Below, in pieces: positions 8,164 through 16,450 of a DNA stretch of 64,000 nucleotides. The stretch is taken from the NCBI RefSeq assembly GCF_025809055.1, contig NZ_CP075529.1, positions 1-64,000 on the forward strand. Reading direction: 5' to 3'. The position numbers and the translations under genes were made by a program. A model generated the notes under the pieces. That model was not told the DNA's origin. It worked only from the letters and a program-made list of their open reading frames with translations, and searched no databases. How positions within the stretch are numbered: the first letter of the stretch is position 1; every line of letters begins with the position of its first letter. The stretch comes from Devosia sp. (GTDB taxonomy: Bacteria; Pseudomonadota; Alphaproteobacteria; Rhizobiales; Devosiaceae).

Positions 8164-8971
8164 CACTTTCGGCCGGGCCATCGGCCTTTTGATCGTGGTG
8201 TCGCTGCTGGCCGGGTGCGCCACGCGGCCTGTCGGTGATTTTGGCCGGGCAGCGCCGAGCGTGCTGCATGACGAGATCATGCCGTCGATCGGCAAGAGCG
8301 CCGCCAATATGCGCGGCGAGCCGGTGTCCAAATTCAACCAGACCGACCAGGAACGCGAAATGCATGATCGCACCTGGCGCTTCCTGATTGCCGCCCATGC
8401 CAAGGACTGGACATTCGATCGCTCTGTCGAATTGCAGCGTACCCGGATCGGGGCGGCGCGCGATTTCACCTTTACCCGCGACCGCTATTATCGCTGGCTG
8501 CGCGAGACGGAATATCAATCTTCGCGGACCCGCTATTCCACTGTCGGCAGGCATATCCAGGCCGATCTCGACACCTTGCCGACGACCTTCGTGTCGATCT
8601 GCGCCGTCATCGAGGTCGACCGCCAGCGGGCCGTGGCGCTGGCCGAACTTGGGCCGATGGATCCTTCGGTCTCCGCCAACCTGACGGCGCGGCGCACCGA
8701 GAACCAGTGGCATATCGACTGGTTCGTGCGGGCGCTGACCTATCGCTATGACAGCTATTCGTTTGCGCTCGACCATCTGCTGGTCGAAACACCGCACGAG
8801 CAGTCGCTGGCCGTGGACGAGAGCCTGAGGCGCATGGCGCCATGGGTCGAACGGGCCCGGCGCGGCGATTTCTGTGGCGGAGCGGGCGGTAGCGCGGGCG
8901 GGCATGGTGTCACCATACCGTCACGCTACCAGACCATGGTCCCCGACTCCGAAGTGGTGGTGCAGAAGTAG
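8093..8971 (+). CDS. Predicted lipoprotein, unknown function
   Basis: This protein of up to 292 residues has a hydrophobic segment ending in a lipobox, LLAGC, at about residue 42, so it is probably a lipoprotein. A GTG at 8156 would give a more usual 21-residue lipoprotein signal, while the ATG at 8093 has the better ribosome binding site, so the start is uncertain. The mature part is rich in Arg, Tyr and Trp (TRDRYYRWLRETEYQSSRTRY), with no domain I recognise. A Gly-rich patch precedes the C-terminus. It may be a peptidoglycan- or membrane-associated factor, but nothing in the sequence proves this. Confidence 0.65.
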   Translation: MSAARRNRQTIGSIHRGASASVSSTFGRAIGLLIVVSLLAGCATRPVGDFGRAAPSVLHDEIMPSIGKSAANMRGEPVSKFNQTDQEREMHDRTWRFLIAAHAKDWTFDRSVELQRTRIGAARDFTFTRDRYYRWLRETEYQSSRTRYSTVGRHIQADLDTLPTTFVSICAVIEVDRQRAVALAELGPMDPSVSANLTARRTENQWHIDWFVRALTYRYDSYSFALDHLLVETPHEQSLAVDESLRRMAPWVERARRGDFCGGAGGSAGGHGVTIPSRYQTMVPDSEVVVQK

Positions 8972-8981
8972 CGGGACAGGC

Positions 8982-10181
8982 GTGACGGATCAGACAGCGC
9001 AAAAAGCCGGTGCCGGCGAAGTCTTTGGCGCCTTCCTGAAACTCGGCCTCACCAGTTTTGGCGGGCCGATTGCGCATCTGGGCTATTTTCGCGACGCCTT
9101 CGTGATCCGCCGCAAGTGGCTGAGCGAAACCGAATATGCCGAACTGGTTGGACTGTGCCAGTTCCTGCCCGGCCCGGCATCGAGCCAGGTGGGGTTCGCG
9201 CTAGGACTGCGCCGCGCTGGTATTTTGGGGGCACTGGCCGCCTGGACCGGGTTCACCCTGCCATCGGCCCTCCTGATGATCGCCCTGGCGCTGGGCGCTG
9301 CCGCGATGGAAGGCCCCCTGGCTGCGGGCATTCTGCACGGGTTGAAGCTGGTGGCGGTCGCGGTGGTGGCGCAGGCGGTGCTGGGCATGGCCCGGACGCT
9401 GACGCCGGACGCACCGCGCGCCGCCATTGCCGCCGGCGCCGTCCTGCTCCTGGCCATGATCGGTGGCTCGCTCGGGCAGATCGCAGCCATTCTGGCCGGT
9501 GCCGGGGCAGGCCTGCTGCTGTGCCGGGGACATGGCGCGGATGATCGAGGCGCCGAAATGCAGGGATTGTCGCGCCGGGTTGGCGTGATCTGCCTGGCGG
9601 TGTTCGCGGTGCTGCTGGCGGGCTTGCCGCTGGTTGCCGCGCAAGGGCAGGGCCTGGCGCTGTTCGACGCCTTCTATCGCGCGGGCGCGCTGGTTTTTGG
9701 CGGCGGGCATGTGGTGCTGCCGCTGCTCGAGGCCGAGACCGTGGGGCGCGGCTGGATCGGCGCCGACGGTTTTCTCACCGGCTATGGCACGGCCCAGGCC
9801 ATGCCCGGACCGCTCTTCAGCTTTGCCGCCTATCTCGGGGCAGCCGGGACGCCGGGGCCGAATGGCATTGCCGGTGGCCTCATCGCCACTGTCGCGATTT
9901 TCCTGCCGGGCATGTTGCTGCTGGTGGGCGTCCTGCCGTTCTGGAGCCGGGTGCGGACCATGCCTCTGGCGCAGGCCGCACTGGCGGGAACCAATGCCGC
10001 GGTGGTCGGCATTCTGGGCGCCGCGCTGTTCGATCCGGTATTCACCAGCGCCGTCGTGAGTCAGCTCGACCTGGCGCTGGCGCTGGCCGGATTCGTGGCG
10101 CTTGTCGCATTCAGGGCCCCGCCCTGGATCGTGGTACTGGCGTTGGCTCTGTCCGGTGGGTTCATCGGCGTGGTCGGTTAG
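8982..10181 (+). CDS. chrA: Chromate transporter ChrA family
   Basis: This 399-residue membrane protein has two homologous halves of about six hydrophobic segments, the long-chain ChrA layout. The first half carries FLKLGLTSFGGPIAHLGYF and LCQFLPGPASSQ; the second carries GALVFGGGHVVLPLLEAE and YGTAQAMPGPLFSFAAYLG, both family signatures. Characterised ChrA proteins export chromate across the inner membrane. Many relatives have untested substrates, and no chrB regulator or reductase adjoins here. The start is GTG at 8982, ten bases after the lipoprotein stop, because the family N-terminus begins there. Confidence 0.9.
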   Translation: MTDQTAQKAGAGEVFGAFLKLGLTSFGGPIAHLGYFRDAFVIRRKWLSETEYAELVGLCQFLPGPASSQVGFALGLRRAGILGALAAWTGFTLPSALLMIALALGAAAMEGPLAAGILHGLKLVAVAVVAQAVLGMARTLTPDAPRAAIAAGAVLLLAMIGGSLGQIAAILAGAGAGLLLCRGHGADDRGAEMQGLSRRVGVICLAVFAVLLAGLPLVAAQGQGLALFDAFYRAGALVFGGGHVVLPLLEAETVGRGWIGADGFLTGYGTAQAMPGPLFSFAAYLGAAGTPGPNGIAGGLIATVAIFLPGMLLLVGVLPFWSRVRTMPLAQAALAGTNAAVVGILGAALFDPVFTSAVVSQLDLALALAGFVALVAFRAPPWIVVLALALSGGFIGVVG

Positions 10182-10187
10182 GCCCGG

Positions 10188-10766
10188 TCAGGCGCGAAGG
10201 CTGGCGAGGCGGGCAGCGGCTTTGGGTGCAATATCGGCAAGGGCGGCGATATCGGCCCAGCGGGCGGCGTGGACCTCGTCCTGCTGCGCCACAAGGGGCA
10301 GGGCCGGGTCGGCCACGAACAGATATTGCAGGTCATGATGGACATGTACCGGCTCATTGCGGGCCGGCTTGCCGGGCACATCATGACTGTCGATGGCAAA
10401 GGGCAGGTCGCCCCTGCCATGCCAGGGATGCAGCGCAATGGCCTGGACGCCGGTTTCCTCTTCCGCCTCGCGCCGGGCTGAGAGGTGGAAGGCACCGGCC
10501 GGCTCGTAGTGGCCGCCCGGCTGCAGCCAGCGGCCGATGGTGATGTGATCGATGAGCAGTACCTGCGCATGATCGGGCGACACCACGATGGCGCTGGTGG
10601 TGACATGGCCAGGCAGGGTCTCGCGGCGGTCGAGCCGGTGTCCCTCGCCCATTTGCCAGCGCAGCAGGGAAAGATGCTCGCCGGGACCGGCCACTTCACC
10701 GAGATAACGCGACACCGCAGTGGCGAGGGCGGCGGAAAAGGTTTCGGGTGTCATGGGTGCATTCAT
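10188..10766 (-). CDS. Nudix hydrolase with an altered Nudix box
   Basis: This 192-residue protein contains a Nudix domain with the box GGHYEPAGAFHLSARREAEEE followed by TGV. The REAEEETGV part that binds metal is intact. The glutamate usually seen early in the box (in the GxxxExGE stretch) is replaced, reading EPAG. Nudix enzymes cleave nucleoside diphosphates linked to another moiety. The substrate here is unknown. It converges with chrA, with 6 bases between the stops. Confidence 0.85.
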   Translation of the reverse strand: MNAPMTPETFSAALATAVSRYLGEVAGPGEHLSLLRWQMGEGHRLDRRETLPGHVTTSAIVVSPDHAQVLLIDHITIGRWLQPGGHYEPAGAFHLSARREAEEETGVQAIALHPWHGRGDLPFAIDSHDVPGKPARNEPVHVHHDLQYLFVADPALPLVAQQDEVHAARWADIAALADIAPKAAARLASLRA

Positions 10767-10846
10767 CGGGAAAATCGTCTGGAATGGCTAGAGGTTGCGG
10801 AGCATATCCGCAGTTTCGGGCAGGCGCTTGAGCGATGCCGAGCGCT

Positions 10847-10879
10847 CATACCTAACAAAAGAAAATTTTGTTAGGTATG
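10847..10879. terminator. Perfect 14-bp hairpin downstream of the DUF1254 gene
   Basis: CATACCTAACAAAA and TTTTGTTAGGTATG form a perfect 14-bp inverted repeat around a 5-base loop, beginning 6 bases past the stop of the DUF1254 gene. The position suits a terminator for that minus-strand operon. The U-rich part is inside the stem, however, so it could instead be a palindromic protein-binding site or a repeat element. Confidence 0.5.
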
Positions 10880-10884
10880 GGAGC

Positions 10885-11427
10885 TCAGCGCGTGCCGCAT
10901 TGGACGTCGGCAAGCCGTTCGGCAAAGCGGGGGCGCATGATGTCGTGGGGGGGTGCCAGGCGGATGAGGGCGAACAGGTCGTTGCCGGTCTGCTCGACGA
11001 TGAGCAGGCCCTCGGCGATGTCGAGCTGCTGCTGGGCGAGCTGGCGCGTCTGGGCGGCGTTGAACAGGCCCATTTCCAGCGTCTGACCAATGCCGTCGCG
11101 ATTGGTGGTGGAAAAGGTGACGATGCCGGAGGGATCGAACACGGCAACCGACCAGAAGGCGTCCGGAAGCGTGCCGCTGATGAAGCCGGGCCCCTCGGAC
11201 AGGTCGAGCCGGCAAAGCCCGTAGATGAGATCGGGATCCAGATGCAGCGGATTGGGTTCGCCGGGTGCGACGGGATCGAGGATGGCCATGCGGTCGGGCT
11301 CGGCCAGGGCCAGGGCCCTGGTCCAGGCGGTTTCTTCAGCCAGGAGCGGCAGGGTCAGGATAACCACGATATGGATGACGCCGCCGAGCAGCACGCCGCC
11401 GATGAGCCAGAGCAGGGTACGGATCAC
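10885..11427 (-). CDS. DUF1254 family protein (short form)
   Basis: This 180-residue protein has an N-terminal membrane anchor (about residues 5-30) followed by a DUF1254-like domain: DPDLIYGLCRLDLSEGP and FDPSGIVTFSTTNRDGIG. In many bacteria DUF1254 and DUF1214 are parts of one larger protein. Here they are separate, with the start of this gene overlapping the end of the DUF1214 gene by 4 bases, so they are translationally coupled and probably form one complex in the envelope. The biochemical role is unknown. Confidence 0.8.
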   Translation of the reverse strand: MIRTLLWLIGGVLLGGVIHIVVILTLPLLAEETAWTRALALAEPDRMAILDPVAPGEPNPLHLDPDLIYGLCRLDLSEGPGFISGTLPDAFWSVAVFDPSGIVTFSTTNRDGIGQTLEMGLFNAAQTRQLAQQQLDIAEGLLIVEQTGNDLFALIRLAPPHDIMRPRFAERLADVQCGTR

Positions 11428-11999
11428 GGGCAGGCCTCCCGCACGATATCGGGCAGGGTCATGTCAGCGGAATTGAAACCGGACAGGGCCGTGGTGTCGT
11501 AGAGCGACAGGACCAGGGTGAACGGTCCCTCGCCAGCCAATTCCATCCAGTTTCCGGGACGCAGTGCGGTGCCGACGGCAATGCGGAAACTGCCATCGTT
11601 CTCACGCAGCACGGCGCTGGAGCGCAGGGCGGCGTCCTGATCGGGCCCGGCTAGGTTGACCCAATTCGGGCCGACGGCCATCAGCGTCCAGAAGCTCGAC
11701 ACCGGGACATGGCCTGTGAGCATGTAGGTACAGTCCAGATCAAGCGGATCGCCGGCGTTATCGGCCGTGGCCGTGAACTGCAGGCCCTCGGCGCGGCCGA
11801 GCTGGAAGGCGGCATCGCGGGTGATATGGCCGCGCGTATAGGGATTTGGCGCCGGAGACCCGGCATCGGGCCAGGCCGTCCATGGGCCGATCTCGACGGC
11901 GCCGAACAGGCGGCCATTGGTCAGCGCGTAATAGCTGAGGCCAAAACCGACCGCCAGGGCCACGGTGATCGCGAGGAGGAGCCTGATGACGAAACGCAA
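11424..11999 (-). CDS. DUF1214 family exported protein
   Basis: This 191-residue protein has an N-terminal transmembrane or signal segment (residues 4-26) and a DUF1214-type domain. The characteristic parts are the LDLDCTYMLTGHVPVSSFWTL segment and a C-terminal PFTLVLSLYDTTA. It is the first gene of a two-gene operon with the DUF1254 protein and overlaps it by 4 bases. The function is unknown. A periplasmic location is inferred from the anchor. Confidence 0.8.
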   Translation of the reverse strand: MRFVIRLLLAITVALAVGFGLSYYALTNGRLFGAVEIGPWTAWPDAGSPAPNPYTRGHITRDAAFQLGRAEGLQFTATADNAGDPLDLDCTYMLTGHVPVSSFWTLMAVGPNWVNLAGPDQDAALRSSAVLRENDGSFRIAVGTALRPGNWMELAGEGPFTLVLSLYDTTALSGFNSADMTLPDIVREACP

Positions 12000-12134
12000 G
12001 GGCTCAGCTTTTCTGCGATGGATGCATGAGGGGGCTGGACCGGCTAAGGTGAGCGATGTTTAGGCTATAGCAATGGTGGGGCCGCTTCGGAAGGCGGTTT
12101 CGCCGAATTGCGCGCCACGGGAGGGATGAACCGC

Positions 12135-12605
12135 ATGAGCGTGTTGCGATGGGCAATGGCCGGGCTGCTGCTTCTGGCCGCGCCGGTGGCCCTGGCCAAG
12201 GACAAGCCGGCCGGCGAAGCAGGCACCGATCCCCTCTCGGACTGGGTCGGCGTCTGGGCCGCGAGTGCGGAGCAAACAGTGACCATTACCCGCACGGCTG
12301 AAGGCCTGTTTATCGACGGCTTCGCCACCTGGGGCGCCAGCGATCCGGCCCGTGTCGAGATCGGCGCGGTCAATATGGGCGAGTTCAGCCTGGAACTGCC
12401 CGAAAACTGGGTCGGGGCGGATGGCAGCGTCAATTTCACCGTCGGCGAAGAGGGGCCTTTGCCGCCCGAGGCTGCGGGGCAATACGATTGCGTGATCGGG
12501 ATGCTGCTGGAATTGCCGGTGCTCAAGGTGACCGACAACGGCTATTGCGGCGGCATGAATGTCACTTTTTATGGCGAGTACCGGCGGCACAAGAAGGGCG
12601 GATGA
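12135..12605 (+). CDS. Secreted protein of unknown function
   Basis: This protein of about 156 residues begins with a clear signal peptide (MSVLRWAMAGLLLLAAPVAL then AK). The mature region is acidic, with a DWVGVWAA start and two cysteines (YDCVIG, YCGGMN) that could form a disulfide. I do not recognise a family. The ATG at 12135 is preferred over 12126 because the GGGAGG site is about 10 bases upstream of it but touches the earlier ATG. It stands alone between a minus-strand operon and a palindromic repeat. Confidence 0.65.
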   Translation: MSVLRWAMAGLLLLAAPVALAKDKPAGEAGTDPLSDWVGVWAASAEQTVTITRTAEGLFIDGFATWGASDPARVEIGAVNMGEFSLELPENWVGADGSVNFTVGEEGPLPPEAAGQYDCVIGMLLELPVLKVTDNGYCGGMNVTFYGEYRRHKKGG

Positions 12606-12613
12606 GGGGCTCT

Positions 12614-12650
12614 CACCCCCTCCCTTGATCCCTCCCTCAAGGGGGAGGGT
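12614..12650. repeat. REP-like palindrome (CCCTCCCTTGA type)
   Basis: An imperfect inverted repeat (CCCTCCCTTGA ... TCAAGGGGGAGGG) lies just after the secreted-protein gene and before the end of the convergent penicillin-binding protein gene. Similar CCCTCC-rich palindromes occur at 16.3 kb, 19.0 kb and 26.9 kb of this window. It may also act as a terminator. Confidence 0.55.
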
Positions 12651-12697
12651 GTCGACTGGGACCTCACGGCAAGACCAGTTCGGCCGACGATAGCGTT

Positions 12698-14863
12698 CTA
12701 TAGACCGGTTGTGGGGCTTGGCGGGGCGATGCTGGCTGTGTCGCCGGCGGGCTGGGTGCCCGACAGGGTCGATTCGAGCCGGGCGGCCAGGTCGAGCAAT
12801 TTGCGCGCGGCGGCCGGCTTGAGGCTTGGGGGGCGCTGCTCGGCGGTTTCCAGATCGTCTTCCGGCGCGGCATCGGCGACAATGGTGGGTTCGAGGGTGA
12901 ACTCGACGCCCAGCACCGGCTTGATCTCGGCATTGGTGTGCGCGAAGGCCATGAATTTCTGCCAGGCAATGGTGGGCAGCGTGCCCCCGGTCAGATCGTT
13001 GGTGGGGCGATAATCGTCATTGCCCAGCCAGACGGCGGCCACGTAATTGCCGGTGAAGCCGGCAAACCAGGCATCGCGATAGGAGGTCGTGGTGCCGGTC
13101 TTGCCCAGGGTCGGCACGCCTTCGATCTCGGCGCGCCGGCCGGTGCCGCTGGTGACCACGGCGCGCATCATCTGGTTCATGTAGATGACGGTCTGTTCGG
13201 ACAGGACCCGTTCCTTGGGCGCATTGACGTCATGCTCGAAGACCGGCTGCTCATTGAGCGTGGTCATGCGGGTAATGCCATAGGCCGGGGTCTTGAGCCC
13301 GTCATTGGCAAAGACCGCATAGGACGAGGTCATGTCGAGAACCGAAACCGAGGCGACGCCCAGGGCCAGCGAGCGGGTCACCGGATATTCGGCGCGCAGG
13401 CCCATGCGATGGCTGAGCGCGGCGATGGGCTCGCGGCCGGTCTTGATGGAGAGGGTCACCGGAACGGTGTTGATCGAAGACGCAAAGGCCGCCAGCAGCG
13501 TGGTCTGGCCGCGATAGTTGCGGCCGTAATTCTGCGGGCACCAATCGCCGATGCAGACCGGGCGGTCGGAAATGGTGTCGGAGGGTTTGAGGCCAAGCTG
13601 CTCGAAGGCCTCGGCATAGACAAAGGGCTTGTAGGACGAGCCGGGCTGGCGGGTGGAGACAATGGCGCGGTTGAACTGGCTCTTGGCGTAATCGGTGCCG
13701 CCGACCATGGCGCGGATGGCGCCTTCGGTATCGGTGACGACCATGGCGCCCTGTTCGACCCGGTATTGCTCGCCCTGCTCGCGGATGACCGAATTGATGG
13801 CCTCTTCGGCATATTTCTGCAGGGTGGTGTCGATGGTGGTTCGGACGACGAAATTATTGCCGGGCGCGTTGTTGGCCTCGATCAGGGTCTTGGATTCTTC
13901 AAAAGCCCAGTCGAGGAAATAATTCGGCGAATTGGCTTCGGCGACGCGATCAATGGGGGAGGCGGGGTGGCGGCGTGCGGCGGTGACCTGCCCTTCGGTG
14001 AGGAAGCCGGCGGCGACCAGATTGGTCAGCACCACATTGGCGCGGCCGCGCGCGGCGGCGAGGTCGATATGCGGGGCCCAGCGGCCGGGCGCCTTGTAGA
14101 GACCCGAGAGCATGGCCGCCTCGGCCAGGGAAATATCCTGGATGCGCTTGCCGAAATAATAATCGGCGGCTGCGACGACGCCGAAATTGCCGCCGCCCAT
14201 ATAGGCGCGGTCGAGATAGAGTTTTAGGATCTCGTCCTTGGAATAGTGCCATTCGAGCCAGACCGAGAGGAAGGCCTCGACAATCTTGCGCTCGATGGTG
14301 CGCTCGGAGGAGAGGAAAAGCTGCTTGGCCAGCTGCTGGGTGATCGAGGAGCCGCCATGCAGGCTGGTATCGCCGGTGGCATTGGTCATCAGGGCGCGCA
14401 AGGTGCCCAGCACGTCGACACCGAAATGGTCGTAGAAGCGGCGGTCCTCGGTGGCCAGGGTCGCCTTGATCAGATAGTCCGGCATCTGATCGAGGGCCAC
14501 CGAGTCATCCGAGCGGATGCCGCGACGGCCGATCTCGCTGCCGAAGCGATCGAGAAAGACCACCGAATAATCCTCGGCCTTGTTGAGCACGCCGCGATCG
14601 ATGATGTCGAAGGCCGGAAGCGCCAGCGCGACCATGAGCACGCAACCGATGGCGCCGAAGGTAAAGGCGTCGGACAGGACCTCGACGATGAAGCGCTTGA
14701 TGCCGGTGACGTGGAAACGCCCCATGAAATCCTGGAAGCGCGTATAGCCCCGGCCGAGCGCATGCCAGAACTCGTAAAGCGAGGAATCGAGCCAGGCATC
14801 GGCCGCCAGCATGCCGCCGCCTTGCTTACGCTTTTTTTCCTTGGTGTAGAACGGATCCTGCAC
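12698..14863 (-). CDS. Bifunctional penicillin-binding protein (class A, PBP1-like)
   Basis: This protein of about 721 residues polymerises and cross-links peptidoglycan on the outer face of the inner membrane. A cytoplasmic tail rich in Lys/Arg (KKRKQ) precedes a transmembrane helix near residues 55-75. The glycosyltransferase (GT51) domain follows with catalytic Glu139 in LATEDRRFYDH and the SITQQLAKQLFL motif. The transpeptidase domain has its active serine near residue 409 in PGSSYKPF, then SSIN and LGKTGTT. A Pro/Ala-rich tail closes it. The GTG at 14863 is chosen because GAGG lies 5 bases upstream and it supplies the basic tail. The long N-terminal cytoplasmic region is unusual beside standard PBP1A. 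Confidence 0.9.
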   Translation of the reverse strand: MQDPFYTKEKKRKQGGGMLAADAWLDSSLYEFWHALGRGYTRFQDFMGRFHVTGIKRFIVEVLSDAFTFGAIGCVLMVALALPAFDIIDRGVLNKAEDYSVVFLDRFGSEIGRRGIRSDDSVALDQMPDYLIKATLATEDRRFYDHFGVDVLGTLRALMTNATGDTSLHGGSSITQQLAKQLFLSSERTIERKIVEAFLSVWLEWHYSKDEILKLYLDRAYMGGGNFGVVAAADYYFGKRIQDISLAEAAMLSGLYKAPGRWAPHIDLAAARGRANVVLTNLVAAGFLTEGQVTAARRHPASPIDRVAEANSPNYFLDWAFEESKTLIEANNAPGNNFVVRTTIDTTLQKYAEEAINSVIREQGEQYRVEQGAMVVTDTEGAIRAMVGGTDYAKSQFNRAIVSTRQPGSSYKPFVYAEAFEQLGLKPSDTISDRPVCIGDWCPQNYGRNYRGQTTLLAAFASSINTVPVTLSIKTGREPIAALSHRMGLRAEYPVTRSLALGVASVSVLDMTSSYAVFANDGLKTPAYGITRMTTLNEQPVFEHDVNAPKERVLSEQTVIYMNQMMRAVVTSGTGRRAEIEGVPTLGKTGTTTSYRDAWFAGFTGNYVAAVWLGNDDYRPTNDLTGGTLPTIAWQKFMAFAHTNAEIKPVLGVEFTLEPTIVADAAPEDDLETAEQRPPSLKPAAARKLLDLAARLESTLSGTQPAGDTASIAPPSPTTGL

Positions 14864-14997
14864 GCTTGCCTCGGGCCCCAATCCACCGGACCATTGTCCG
14901 GCTCCGGGGATAATGCAACACAATCGCTGCAATATGATTGAAGCGTGCGCCCGACTAGCGCAAACCCGCAACATTGTGAACGCGGCAGGGACGGTGA

Positions 14998-15453
14998 ATG
15001 GCCTTCTGGGAAGAAAAAGCACTGGAAGACATGACCCCGGCCGAGTGGGAAGCACTCTGCGACGGCTGCGGGCGCTGCTGCCTGATCAAACTCGAGGACG
15101 AGGACACTGGCACGCTGATCACCTCGGACGTGCGCTGCCAGCTGCTCGACGGGGACAGCTGCGCCTGCACGGATTATCCGAACCGCCAGAAGAAAGTGCC
15201 CGACTGCATCAAGCTGACGCCGGACAATGTGCGCGAAATTGCCTGGATTCCCACGACCTGCGCCTATCGGCGGCTGGCCGAGGGCAAGGGGCTGGCCTGG
15301 TGGCATCCGCTTGTCTCCGGCGATCCGCAGACCGTGGTCGATGTCGGCGTATCGGTGAAGGGCCGGACCTTTCTCGAAACCGAGATCGACCCGGAGGAGT
15401 GGGAAGAGCACGCGGTGGACTGGCCCGAATGGGAACCGCCGGATCACCTCTAG
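14998..15453 (+). CDS. YcgN/UPF0260 family cysteine-cluster protein
   Basis: This 151-residue cytoplasmic protein matches the UPF0260 (YcgN) family from end to end. It begins MAFWEEKALEDMTPAEWEAL and has a Cys cluster, CDGCGRCCLIKLED, then RCQLLD...CACTDY and a later CAYR, suggestive of metal or Fe-S binding. Family function is unknown. The gene is divergent from the penicillin-binding protein, with a promoter region of about 130 bases between them. Confidence 0.9.
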   Translation: MAFWEEKALEDMTPAEWEALCDGCGRCCLIKLEDEDTGTLITSDVRCQLLDGDSCACTDYPNRQKKVPDCIKLTPDNVREIAWIPTTCAYRRLAEGKGLAWWHPLVSGDPQTVVDVGVSVKGRTFLETEIDPEEWEEHAVDWPEWEPPDHL

Positions 15454-15553
15454 CGCAATAGTTCTGATTGAATCTGAACGATTGCGCCAAGGTCTTGAGT
15501 GGTCGCGTTTTCGAACCAGAAAAGTGGTGCCCACTTTTCTTGAAAACACTCTA
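15452..15553. repeat. Double-palindrome intergenic repeat element
   Basis: Two nested palindromes lie side by side: GCGCAAT ... ATTGCGC around a GTTCTGATT/AATCTGAAC stem, and AAAAGTGG-TGC-CCACTTTT inside GTTTTC ... GAAAAC. This layout resembles the intergenic palindromic repeats scattered through Rhizobiales genomes, so it is called a repeat by resemblance. Only one copy is in the window. It lies directly after the YcgN-like gene and could fold as a terminator for it. Confidence 0.6.
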
Positions 15554-15628
15554 AGGGCAAATGCTTACCTGGTGTTAACCATAGTGTGGCCAGATCGGGC
15601 CCGACAAGAACTGCCCAGGACAGGCGCA

Positions 15629-16252
15629 ATGACAGTGGAAACGGCGGGTGATCGGGACGGCTTGTGGTCGCGGGTACGTGCGGCCCTGACGCGACGCCCC
15701 GGTGCCGACGTTCCCGCCTATGGCGTCTCGGCCATTGCCGAGCGCCTGCCGCGCAAGAATCGTCCCAGCCAGCAGATCGACGAAGCACTGCGCGCCGGCT
15801 GGAAGCTGGGGGCGGAGCGGCATGTGTCGCTGTGCGTCCTGGCGCTCGAAATGGACAATGCCGCCGAATATCTCGCCGCCTATGGGCGGGAGGAACTGGA
15901 CGATGCCCTGGCCCGCCTGCAGGGCGCCGTTGGCGCGGTGCGTCCGTGCCTGCGCTCGGGCCGCTCCGGCTTCGTGATCGTGCTGCCCGACATGCCGGTG
16001 CTGATGGCGCGTGAACTGGCCAGCAAGATTGCGGTGGCCGTGCGGCGCGAAGGCGTGCCCAACCGCACCAGCCATGCCGGCCAGGTGACCCTGAGCATCG
16101 GCCTGGCCGCCATCAATCCGCAAGGCGGGCTCGACCGCACCGTGCTGACAACCGCCCAGCAGGCGGTGAAAAAGGCGCAACGCCGCGGCATCGGGCGGTT
16201 GGAAGTCGCCGACCTGCGCGACAAGGCCGACAAGCGCAAAAAGGCCGCCTGA
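15629..16252 (+). CDS. Degenerate GGDEF-like protein
   Basis: This protein of about 207 residues has a C-terminal region (about 65-190) with the overall pattern of a diguanylate cyclase: an acidic strand (LCVLALEMDNAAEY), a hairpin region, and the typical late GQVTLSIGLAAIN strand followed by a helix resembling A..AvkkAKr.G. The GGDEF signature position reads RSGRSGF, so the catalytic acidic residues are missing and cyclic-di-GMP synthesis is unlikely. It may be a signalling or structural remnant. The ATG at 15629 is used because upstream codons fall in the repeat element. Confidence 0.65.
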   Translation: MTVETAGDRDGLWSRVRAALTRRPGADVPAYGVSAIAERLPRKNRPSQQIDEALRAGWKLGAERHVSLCVLALEMDNAAEYLAAYGREELDDALARLQGAVGAVRPCLRSGRSGFVIVLPDMPVLMARELASKIAVAVRREGVPNRTSHAGQVTLSIGLAAINPQGGLDRTVLTTAQQAVKKAQRRGIGRLEVADLRDKADKRKKAA

Positions 16253-16283
16253 GCGGTTCTGTCTTTCGCAGAGAGTTGGAGAG

Positions 16284-16327
16284 ACCCCCACCCGGCCTCC
16301 CCCTGGAGGAGGGGGAGGAGAAGGGGT
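16284..16327. repeat. REP-like palindrome (CCTCCCCCT type)
   Basis: CCTCCCCCT (16296-16304) and AGGGGGAGG (16310-16318) form a 9-bp stem flanked by ACCCCCACC and AGAAGGGGT. It is part of the same CCTCCC-rich palindrome family seen elsewhere in the window and sits between two plus-strand genes. Confidence 0.5.
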
Positions 16328-16450
16328 GTTCGCTGCTGACTGCGGGGCAGACTCGCCGCGACTGGGGGCGGGAACGGGCTTGCTTGCCATCCCCTGCCAA
16401 TTTGCCTAGAACGCCCGTCCTCCTGCGCCCGGCGCATTTCCTTGTCATGG

